From the NCBI GenBank assembly GCA_009760855.2, contig WPIO01000228.1, positions 62,001-126,000 on the forward strand: DNA of 64,000 nt, read 5' to 3'. Shown here piece by piece: positions 54,437-64,000 of the stretch; positions within the stretch are counted from its first letter, which is position 1, and every line of letters begins with the position of its first letter. The translations under genes were made by a program, and so were the position numbers. The notes under the pieces are model-generated. The model was not told the DNA's origin, did not search any database, and saw nothing but the letters and a program-made list of their open reading frames with translations. The DNA comes from Cristatella mucedo (Eukaryota > Bryozoa > Phylactolaemata > Cristatellidae).

Positions 54437-57400
54437 CACACACATACATATACATATTCATTTGCATAGTGCCCCAAGAGAACTTGACCTCTATTCGGGT
54501 GCTTCACATATGACACACGATCTTGATCATCAAATACATTCACTTTGACCTTGGTCGAGACAAATGCCTTAACCACTGGGCTAAACAAGCGCAAATGCTG
54601 TGGAGAGTCAGGCAAAAGCAAACAGTAACACAGAGGCTGGCAAGTCAAACGAGCCTAGCAAGTGGTCATGCTTAAAACTAGCATTTGTTGATACTTAAAC
54701 TCCAAAAAAAGTAAGTAAGCACTATTAATAGTCATGCGACTGTGCAAATATTTTGGATTTACCGAGGTTCTTTATGTTGACAGGATCATGGATTGCACAC
54801 TTTAGCTGACACACACAACTTAGTGCATATATAATTATGGCAAACTAGAACAATCGAATCCCTCCTGTACACATACCGACATCAGATGATTTTCTAAGCA
54901 GCATATAGTGAGTTGGTTCCTACAGGGACTTGGTGATGTTCACTGTCTCTCAAGAAATGTACAGGATCAAAATGCCTCAGGCAAGCATTTCCTACTAGGT
55001 CTGATGCTACAGATATTGCAAGCAAGGCCTTCCAGTCAGTGTTTACTCTATAATGTATGCAAATTTATTTCGGTGATTTATTTTGGGGATTTATTTCGGT
55101 GATTCGGGGATTTCGGCTTGTGTCACCAATTCAGGACCTTACGTTCCGGGTTTAAATTATATGTGTGGTAGGATATTTTGCTGGATCGGTATTTGACAGC
55201 TACCATTAACAAGCTGGTGCACAACATCCACGTGGCACTAAAGAGGAGAGACAGCAATCTGAAGAACGACCCAAAAAATCTCACCACCAAACTGCACGAT
55301 CGGCAAAATGCATAAACAACGCGACTAAAACAAGAAAAATGAGTTTGTCCATGTAGTTCAAGAACTGCAGCACAATCTCTACCTGCAGTGTTGGCACTCC
55401 TTAACTAGCCAAGAATTTCAATCAACAGCCAGCATTACTTTCCAGGTGATAAGACAATCAAGCCGTACTAAGCAACCCAGTCGTTTGTAAGCTAGGAAGC
55501 TAGATGTGGCTCTAATGAAGGTAGCTAAACTCAGTCAGAAACCAAAAGGACATTAAACCTTGTTATGAAACCACTAAATAAATAGCCCCTCTAAAGGCAT
55601 GGAAATTATGCTTCAGATGTCATTCTTCTAGCAAATGGACAGCCATTTCCTACCGAAGAATGCATTAGCTTGAAAGCTGCTTGCTAAGCATTTACACTAC
55701 ATAGTGCATGCTAATGTTACTGTTTTCCTTGAGTTTGCTGTCTATGTGCTCGTAGGAGGAGAGAAGCTCGCTTCGGTTGTTTATGGACACATTTTCCAAA
55801 AAAAGAGTAAGGCATGTATTTTGTGTGCAGCAAAGCAGTCAGGCAAAGGGCTGATCCAACGGCATGTCGAGCAAGTGGTCAGACGGAGTGTGAGTGTGTC
55901 TAGTTCAGCCCGGAACCGACAGAGTCCGGAACAGAATAACGGCACATTCGTGTACCACTGCCGGCTGCTTCTTAGAAACGTGTGCTATGCATGAATCACA
56001 ACGCAGCAACCAAAATAACTATGGATCAACCAACGGCTCTTGGTTAGCTTCACTCTGCAGCACCAGGATTCGTCTATGTGGAGCCAAAATCCACAAATTT
56101 CACTTCTATGTAGATGCAACTCAGCTTTACATTTGCTTTGATCCCTCTCAGCCCTCAAGCATGTCGAATTCTCTCAAATACCTTGCTGCATGTATTGATG
56201 ACACCAGCACGTGGATGGCAGCAAACTTTGTCAAATTGAATAATGCGTAATGAATGCTATTACCAAATTGATAGTTCCTTTGGAGACTGTGGCTTTAGTT
56301 CTCATGCTCACAAAACCTGGAACTCACTTCCGACTTTTGCCAGGACATCACCTGACCTGACCACATTTAAAACGAAGCTACAAACGCATCTATTTATCAC
56401 AGCATTTAATGGGTCCACGTGATTTGTCCTGTGTGTGGATATGGGAGCTCTTCGTATGCATTCTGCCACTAACCATATTTGCATGTCGACCTTGTGCATG
56501 TCACCTCTAAACATGTTATGCTTGTTCTCATTGAAAAGAAGAGATCAAGTTCTATGAGAACTTTATACAAATATATTATTATTATATCATATAGCGGAAA
56601 GCAATATGTTTAGCCTGTGCTCATCCCGTGTGCCTGAATAACTAATCTCGGTGTTACGGTCTTCGAGTCTTAAAAATGCATAGTTCTACTGACGATCCCA
56701 TTTTGGCTTATGCTTGCCAGTGCTGCCATTGCTCTGCTAGCTGGGTTGTGATATATGAGGATTGCTGGTAACTGAGTCACTGACCGATCACACTGCTGAA
56801 GCAAACACTCTCCATACATGTGCACGTTTTGCGGCTGTGGCTAATATAGATTTAGATAGTAACTTATAGTGCAAGAGCATAACCATTATGTAGTGGCAGC
56901 TAGAGCTCTTATCAGTTATATAAAACCTACAATACAAGCATTGGACACCATGGGAAATGCATTGTGGGTACTGACTGCTTACATTTGTTCTGTGCTCATT
57001 GGCTACTATTGGTCGGCTGCGCATGCTTCATCGTGCGCTCATGGAACACACGAACAAACAGACAAAAAGAAAAAAGGTAAACAAAAAGGTACACATAAAT
57101 GTTCAGCAACCCCCACATACACACTGACAAAACACCAAAGTTACTAGGAGAACTGGCTGGAGTGGGTACATGTATAGCCAACAAGATGTTTCAGTACAAG
57201 TGATAAAAGCAGTACAACCACCAGCAGGTTAAGCTCAACAGCTAAAGCATCCATCAGAGAAACCACAAAGTTCAAAAAAGCTCTAACCAGCCTTCAGTCT
57301 TACACTTATAACTTATAACAAGTGATCACATGCAGGTCGTTAGAAGAAATGGGGCCAGTGGGCACGCAAGAAAACTCAGACCTACCATCTGCAATCCCAG

Positions 57401-60400
57401 CAGAAGGACCGTCTTTAAAGGAAAGCGCTGACCGTTCTTGTCAAAAACTTGCTGAAGATCTGTGCCAAAACGTTCCATGACCATAAATCTGTATTTTGTC
57501 TGACGGTTGTCTTCATATGACCCAGACGCAATGTATTTCGGGACGCCAAGGTGCAGCAGCTTACGCGCTTTCTTCCACTGTTCAACTAAAAATGGTGAAT
57601 ATGCAAAATATAGCAGCAGCTGTGGACGCACAGGCACTGCAGTACTAAATGTATGCATCATGGCTCATCGAAAAATAATAATATAAAATAATAATAATAC
57701 GCTTGATACATCGCCCTTTGAGAACTCAATCTCTTCCTAAGCGCTTTACATTTGCTGCAAAGGAAACCCAATCGAATGGTGAGTGGTATCATGCTTGATA
57801 AACAACATGAATAACATGGTTACGGGTGACATGCACAGGGTCAGCATGCAAGTGTGGTTAGTGGCAGCATGCACAGTGTCAGCACGCATGAGCACATAAA
57901 GGACGAATCACAGGGACCCACTAAATGCTGTCATAAATAAGAAGTTTTTTAAGTTTTTTTTAACGTGGTCAAGTCGGGGGATGTCGTGATGCAAGTCGGG
58001 GGGGGGCGAGTTCCAGGCTTTGGGAGCATACGAACTAAATGCAAGGTCTCCAAAGGATTTGAGGTTTGTACGAGGTATTGGTAAACAGTTAGATTTCGAA
58101 AAGCAGGTGGTACGATGCTTGGCCTGGTGGGGGAGTAGATCTGATAGATAGGCTGGAGCCACAGAATGAAGGGACCTAAAAGTGAGCGACAAAACCTTGA
58201 AGTCGGTCCATTGTTTGACTGGTAGCCAGTGCAGGTCGGCGAGAAGTGGTGTGATGTGGCAACTCACAGACAAGCCTAGCTGCAGAGTTTTGCACCAGCT
58301 GTAAGAGCTTGATTGCACGTGACGATAGGCCAGCAAGCAGTGAGTTACAGAAGTCAAGACAGCATAAGCACATCATCCTAGCAATGTGCAATATTCATAC
58401 TTTGGTTCCCAATATGCCGACGACACTGCTTAACTCCCAACCCCCTCACTGGTGCAACGTAACAACTCGACACTAGCCGATGTCATTGACAAGCTTGCTC
58501 CTCTGACTCAGTATACTGCAAGTCCTAGCCCAGATTGCCTTTGGTATACCGAAGGCATTAAACTAACCAGATCTATCAAGTGCAAGTTCACAGCCACTCA
58601 CTAAGAAGGCCAGACTAGACCAGAGAACTTCAGCTATGCCCCCAACCCAGTCTGCCTACTGCCGCTACTATAAAAAAATCTGGAACCAGCAGCGGCAGAC
58701 CAAGTAGACTCATATATCAAATTTTCAAACCTAAGCAACTGCCTGCCACGTTTTAGTGCTAATCATTCAACTGAGACGACATTGCTGCGAGTGTATAAAG
58801 ACCCTCTCGAGAATGCAGACTAGAGTAGCATAAAGTCACTTTGCTTGCTTCGATGGATCTTTGGGCTGCTATTGATATTACTGATCACCAAGTCATTCTT
58901 CCTTTTTTCTTGAGCCCCTCTCATCTCGCCAGGGCATCACTGGCACTGCACTGCAATAGTTTAGGTCCTATCTCGGTAGGAAACTCAAGAGCATTGCTGT
59001 CAAAAAAATATGCAACAACCAACAGAAGAGCCTCCGAAGTAGGGGTAACCCCCCAAGCTCTGTGCTTGGCCCACGTCTTTCCACAATTTATATTCTTCCT
59101 CTTGCCGATGTAATTGCCTATCACAATATAGGTTTCATTTCTATGCAGATGACACAAAGCTGTAACTAACCTCGGTTTAAAAAAAAAATTGTCGCAGTAT
59201 GACCGCAGGTGCTATTACTGCTACTCTGTTCGAGCAATAAAGAGATTTTCTACGACGGCAGGCATCCGGAAGTTGTGCACAGTAATTTATAATAAAAATA
59301 TATTTGTATAGCACCCTCAGAGAACTGCATCTCGTTCTAGGCAGTTTACAGATGCTGCATAGAAAGCATTACCAAACTATTGGTGGTAACATCCACAAGC
59401 AGCAGGTATAGTGTAAGCAGATACGTGCACACGAAGGACGAACTACAAAGGCCCACCAAACGCCACAATACAGGTGTTTTTAAACTTTTTTTTTTTAAAT
59501 GTCGCCATGTCAGGGGACATTGTGACGAGTGTGGATAGTGAGTTCCAGGCTTTGGGGGCATAGAAACCAAAGGCACGGTCTCTAACGGTTTTGAGGCTCG
59601 TACGAGGTATGGCTAAACGATTCGAGTCAGAACAGTGATGTGAGCTGCCCAAGAGGATGCTTGGATAATTCCCAGCTGGCCAGAGTTCCCAAATACTCAG
59701 TGGCTTTGTTTAGTGCTCTGGCAAGTCCGAACAATGAAAATTAAGGTGTTTTAAGATTTTTTTTTACTACTCAATGTATCCTTTGATCCATCCCCACCTT
59801 CCTGCACGGCAACCTCTGTTAACTCCTTTGCTGCATGTACTACTGACATTCGTAAATGGATGACAGTAAACTTTCTCAGATTGAACTGCGATAAAACCAA
59901 CTTATGGGCAAACGAAGTGCTACTCAAAAAGTAGAAAGCTTGACATTTAAATCAGCTCTGCCGTCATATCTCCGGTAGAATCTGCACGACATCTAGGTGT
60001 CCAGTTCCAAAGTGACCTCTCACTAGACGACCACATGAGCTCATCAGTCAAATCGACCTTCTTTCAGCTATGTAAAATTGCAAAAACAAATTAGGCTTGC
60101 TTAGACAGTACTATACCCAAGTTTGTCCTTGCATTTGTGACATTCTGTCTCGACTTCTGTAACTCACTGCTTGCTGGTCTACCGGCCTGCGCAATCAAGC
60201 GCTTACAGTTGATGCAAAACTCTGCAGCTAGGCTTGTCTGTCGTGAGCGTTGCAGTTGCCACACCTCACCACTTCTCGTCAACTTGCACTGGCTCCTAAT
60301 CAAACAGCTTATTTTTAAGGTGTTATCACTCACTTTTAAGTCCCTTAATTCTTTTGTTCGAGCTTACCTTTCTGGAGCACTTGCTCGGCAGGCCTTTCCT

Positions 60401-62980
60401 GTTCCCATTGACTCCCATTGATTAGTTGTGCCTCTAACTAACCTCACTCCCATGGAGTCTATGACTTCAGTTCCTATGCATGCAGAACCAGAAACTTACT
60501 GGCGACTGACACCACGACATCTCCTGATGGGAGAAAATTTAATACAGAGCTAAAAGGCCACATTTTCTTTACAGCATGTTTGCTGTCTGTGCAAATCGTC
60601 CATCATGTGCCTCCGTATGCTGAAAGTGTGCAGGTCTGTGTCACTAATCGAGCTCATACGCTTTCCCACGCGATGTATCTACATAAAGATTTAGTTATGT
60701 CAAGGTACAACACAAATGCATTGTTGTTATTATCTTCCCAAGCCAGACATTAAACGACTGGCCTTTCTCAGGTTCTTGTAGTGGTGGATACAGAAGATAA
60801 GTCCTTAGGAGGAGATACGTGATCAAGATGCTATTGAGTTTTCCTGTATGAGCATGCTCCTACAGTCAGAATGTGATGCTTACTGTGCAGTGCTGTACAC
60901 CTATATTGATGCAATGCGACACTCTTCAAGCCCATCAGAGGTTAACAACATCATATTATAATAATGTAAATATTCAACGCTGGTAACTAACTTATAGATG
61001 TGCCACAGCAAACATAAAATGCTTATTCCAAACAGCAGACCGTTTGAAGACTATTTTTTTAACTGGTCACGGCAGTGCTACAGCGCACACAAAAACAGCA
61101 TTACACTGATGACAGGAAATAGTAGAGGCATACATGTGCACAGTCATACTTAGCTCGGGCTTTGCAGCCCTCTGATAGTAATGCAGCTCGCAAAAGAGTG
61201 GTCCATTGTCATGTGGTTCCTTTAATTAAAAAAAAAGAGCAATGACGGGTGCACAAAGAAAGAGCTCTGGCTACAATGTACTGACATCCGAACCCAAAGC
61301 CATCAATCATAAACAAGAAAGCATGCTGGCTTCACATTGAGAGATCAGTTATCGTGCAGCTAAAAATGAATGTCAAGATGTGCCTTCAACACCACCCTGA
61401 TCATTGACAGCAACCAACACCAAGGTAATCAACAATGCGAGCAGGCGTCAAACAGCCATCAGAGTATGATCCCATTCCAATGTTTCAGAGCCAATCACAA
61501 AATGGCCCAAGATAGCATCGATATAAAGATGTCTACATAGAGCTCATGGCCATGATTAAATTCAGTGTCAAACAAGTATCCTTCTTTTGTATATGCAATG
61601 CAACTGAGGCAATTAAGCAACTGTGGAAATAGAATCGTATAGGCCTCTTGCAAGACGAGTAAAGGAATGTGTTACATTAAAAATCTTAGTCACGATGAAA
61701 TCTGCTACATCTTTCAAAAGAACCAAAATCTGTGTCGTCGAGCATTGAGAAAATTCGGTCAATGTATGTAGGACGAGGTGCCACGGTTCCATTTACTTAA
61801 ATGCACGTACCACATTCAGATTAAATAATATGTGCCACGAAAGTCCTCATCATGCAGCACTCCCATGTCATCACCGACCAACAAAAGCCGACCACGAAGA
61901 AAAGGCCTACGTGCAGTGCACTACGATTTCCAATGACCACTAGACGTAATGCCGAACACACTGATTTTGGACTGCATCTCCGTAAGATTGCTGTCCACAC
62001 TCGACATCACCTTCATACTTAGCTGAATAGCTTCACCAGTATCAGCCTCCTCGTGCCCTCGAATCCCCTATGGACAATAAATTAGCTGTTCCATTCCTCC
62101 CCTTAAAGACCGTTGGCGACAGAAGCTTTTACTCTGCAGGTCCTCGACTGTGGAGCTCATTTCCACAATTCTTATGCAACGACATCTACTCTCCGGCTGC
62201 CGAACTACGGCAGATCCTTTCCAGCCGCCCTGAGCTGCAACTTCCTTGCTGCTCGCTAATAAAAGCTGCTCTCCTGACTCAGCTATGCTTCTCACTTTCT
62301 CTTTGTTGCATGAGATTAAGTTTGTTGGCTATTGACCGGGTACCGAAAGCGACTTAGGCTTCGAGTGCGCTACACAAAACTCTCAGGCGAAACACAGACA
62401 TAGCCTTTGTGGATTACAGACAGAGATACATTACATTCCATTACATGCAGTGCATCTTCGTTGCTGCATGAGCTTTAACGTTGCCTGCACCATAAAGCTA
62501 ACAAGGGTAAGGCAAGTGCGAATACGAATACATATAGCCATAGTTTCGCTAAGTAACGGAACAGCCGGTCAGCACTGGAAATGGACATAATTATTACTAG
62601 ACGTAGTTTAGTCAGGGATACCGTGAAGTCAGTCGGGAGTGAGCTCCAGGCTTATGGAGCATACAAACTGAAGACACGATTTCCAAAGAATTTCTGGTAG
62701 GTTGGAGGCACAACTAAACAATTTGAGTCAGAAGAGATTCGGTGACTAGGGAACCGGAACGAGAGAATGAAAAGCCCTAGAAGCAAGTGACAGAGCCTCG
62801 AAGTCAGTTCCCGACTGGTAGATCGGGATGCACACAGACTGCAGCACCTATGCAGGGATATAATTGTGTACACACCAACTAATCTGCTCCAGTGAACACC
62901 ATAAGACGGTAGAAGGCAAATACTTACTATTTTCATGATGTAATATGTATCTTGGCTGCTGGATTCAGAAACGGCTGAGC
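49145..62980 (-). CDS. VRK1: Vaccinia-related-kinase family Ser/Thr kinase, VRK1-like, N-terminus missing
   Basis: Nuclear kinase of the CK1 group; known VRK1 substrates include the barrier-to-autointegration factor, histones and p53. Exons 5' to 3': 62980-62928, 61219-61150, 57585-57386, 54277-54046, 53162-53042, 52830-52775, 50775-50639, 49809-49392, 49242-49145, joining in frame to 461 codons plus TGA. Seen: ATP-lysine strand YYIMKIEPHDNGPLF, KLLHLGVPKY, YRFMVMERFGTDLQQ, catalytic loop YVHADIKASNILL, magnesium motif VYLVDYGLA (DYG in place of DFG, normal for VRKs), EYKEDPRKAHDGTVDFTS, SRRGDIEILGYCLLQW and EAPEYDLLRDILRRGLKQ. A basic tail follows. About 60 N-terminal residues with the glycine-rich loop were not found to 64,000 and probably lie beyond. 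The large intron 57586-61149 is full of LINE fragments. A possible minus-strand ATTAAA poly(A) signal is at 48,973-48,978. Confidence 0.95.
54351..54460. repeat. (AT)n / (AC)n compound microsatellite
   Basis: About 90 bp of AT repeat broken by CATA and followed by a short CACA run, in the VRK1 intron 54278-57385. It directly abuts a minus-strand SINE and may have grown from that SINE's 3' tail. Confidence 0.96.
54462..54590 (-). mobile_element. SINE-1 copy
   Basis: Minus strand starts GTTTAGCCCAGTGGTTAAGG (A-box-like) and ends with the tail GTGAAGCACCCGAATAGAGG and TTCTCTTGGGGCAC; the B-box area is partly deleted. It abuts the (AT)n microsatellite 54,351-54,460. Confidence 0.75.
56095..56585 (+). 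mobile_element. L2-like LINE copy with internal deletion
   Basis: RT motif region reads FYVDATQLYICFDPSQPS (YADD mutated to YVDA), then jumps from about 56,250 directly to the distal part of the RT frame and 3' tail, ending in ATT repeats. Clearly inactive. Lies in VRK1 intron 54278-57385. Confidence 0.82.
57670..58395 (-). mobile_element. L2-like LINE 3' half, inverted
   Basis: Minus-strand frame 58,357-57,908 reads ITPLLADLHWLPVKQ, PAYLSDLLPHQAKHR and the conserved end FGDLAFSSYAPKAWN. The tail box and AAT repeat follow to 57,670. Located 85 bases upstream of the VRK1 exon 57386-57585. Confidence 0.88.
58420..59165 (+). mobile_element. L2-like LINE internal RT fragment
   Basis: Broken frame over the linker and RT domain: DKLAPLTQYTASP, HSTETTLLRVY, LASMDLWAAIDITDHQVI (RT motif A), a degenerate PPSSVLGP segment, and FYADDTKL at about 59,140, then an A run. 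It begins 25 bp from the inverted copy 57,670-58,395. Confidence 0.8.
59290..59650 (-). mobile_element. L2-like LINE 3' fragment, inverted
   Basis: Tail box (GCACCCTCAGAGAACTGCAT) and the distal RT frame reading VRDRAFGFYAPKAWNSL on the minus strand; VRK1 intron 57586-61149. Confidence 0.82.
59780..60735 (+). mobile_element. L2-like LINE RT-to-tail fragment
   Basis: Starts within the region after the YADD motif (SFAACTTDIRKWMTVNF-like, degenerate), continues through SARHLGVQFQSDLSLDDH, FCLDFCNSLLAGLPACAIK and RLVCRERCSCHTSPLLVN, to a weak tail ending in TTGTTGTTATTAT. Frameshifts throughout; VRK1 intron. Confidence 0.8.
62075..62440 (+). mobile_element. LINE-B RT end and 3' tail
   Basis: Open frame 62,070-62,357 reads TVGDRSFYSAGPRLWSSFPQ, the conserved end of non-LTR RT frames (R.FS.AGP.LWNSLP), then the tail to ACATTCCATTACAT at about 62,440. 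It is the best evidence that the family is a non-LTR retrotransposon. VRK1 intron 61220-62927. Confidence 0.8.
62590..62840 (-). mobile_element. L2-like LINE distal RT fragment, inverted
   Basis: Degenerate minus-strand copy of the distal RT frame (GNRVFSLYAP segment at 62,650-62,690). Lies 90 bp from the VRK1 exon 62928-62980. Confidence 0.7.
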
Positions 62981-63739
62981 CTGCAAGCACCAAGCCAGTG
63001 CTTACGACAGAGAAAGAAAATAACCCGACAGTTTCAATAAGCAGAACTGCCCACACGGAGACAAGATTGCTTGCAGACAAACTTCGTAAGGCGTAACTTG
63101 ACTTTAATAGCCTTGAGAAAGCTAGGAAAGAGCGGCACGACGGCTGCACGGCACTCAGTGGTAGCTGCTAGGAGGCTGCTCGCTTGAACAACGGCGGTTT
63201 GAGTTTTTGCATGCACATGCCCAGGCTATCTGCCACAAACAATCCATCACCGAGCACGCCCATGTGTGCAGTGACAGATGCGGAATCAGAGATGCAGGTG
63301 CTTACGGTCTGCTTGCATGCATTGCCCAACACAGGCTGGCTAGAGCCTCAGCGGCTGAACTAAGTCTTTTCAAGTCCCACTACATCTCAGGGTGGCTCGT
63401 GCGGGCAGCAGTTTCAACAGCCTGTGTCCAAGCTGCAACCCACTGATATAAGACCATACATTCCGGAGTCGAGATTGGTCTGCCGCCTCCAGCAGTCACC
63501 GCCACACGTTGTGCCCCTCGCTCAGAACTGTACATTGCAGCATCGTGCTACGCTGCTGGGTCAGCGCACGTAGGCATGCGTTCACTCGATGCCAGCGCTT
63601 ATGCCAGCAAATCGATAACCAGGCGTCGTCATCAAAATTTGTTTTTAGAAGCAAAAATGTCACGATCGGCTTTTGTAGCAGAGTGGAAAGACAGGAGCAA
63701 GCATGACCGAAGCTTTACTTTTGTACCCCACTATTCAGA

Positions 63740-64000
63740 GGTCTGGGCAAGAAAGCGCTTGCAGCTGGTATACATCTCAGCAACTAGGCTGGTTTATTGT
63801 GAAGTCGCAAATAACGACATTACCACACTTCTCACCGGCTTGTACGGTTTTCACATCATGATATTATAACTTCAAGATTCTGACACTCAATTCCAGGTCC
63901 CTTTATTCTCTTGCACCAGACTACCTATCGAAATAGCTCCCGGACAATACTTGCCAGCCACCAAGTCATTCTAGCCCTTTCGGCTCGTTCACCATGTCTC
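63740..64000 (+). mobile_element. L2-like LINE fragment running off the window
   Basis: Degenerate match to the RLVCRE...TTLLTGLY part of the RT frame and the following TLNSRSLYSLAP segment; continues past the right edge. Confidence 0.65.

Overview
The window is genomic DNA from an animal. Three conserved metazoan genes are split into many short exons with GT-AG junctions. They sit among non-LTR retrotransposon copies, tRNA-derived SINEs, an LTR retrotransposon remnant, a hAT-type DNA element and long microsatellites. CpG dinucleotides look common, and the repeat mix suits an invertebrate better than a mammal. I cannot name the species or phylum from sequence alone. There is no sign of bacterial gene organisation. 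All exon boundaries below were read by eye from splice sites, reading-phase continuity and remembered family motifs; no alignment was run.

Layout. (1) 106-21,234, minus strand: a gene of the xanthine dehydrogenase/aldehyde oxidase family. I could place 24 consecutive exons (about 1,057 codons) that join in frame. The first coding exon was not found, and the C-terminal part lies beyond the left edge. (2) 21,900-38,700: an intergenic stretch of repeats: an L2-like LINE, a tRNA-like SINE, gag- and integrase-like remnants of a Gypsy-type element (one part inverted), and a GC-rich block I cannot classify. (3) 38,756-46,789, plus strand: a complete six-exon RTRAF (CLE/C14orf166) gene of 256 codons. 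(4) 49,145-62,980, minus strand: VRK1-like protein kinase, nine exons. The 3' end is complete, but the exon with the glycine-rich loop was not found and probably lies to the right. RTRAF and VRK1 are convergent, about 2.4 kb apart. The oxidase and RTRAF are divergent.

The genes do not form a pathway. One is a molybdo-flavoenzyme, one an RNA-metabolism factor, one a nuclear kinase. Points worth a second look are: loss of the two xanthine-specific residues in the oxidase; a GC-AG intron in it; a SPIN-like hAT remnant inside RTRAF intron 2; a Gypsy remnant whose 3' internal region is present twice in opposite orientations between two same-direction flank copies; SINEs that share their 3' tail with the local LINE; and a long VRK1 tail with heptapeptide repeats.
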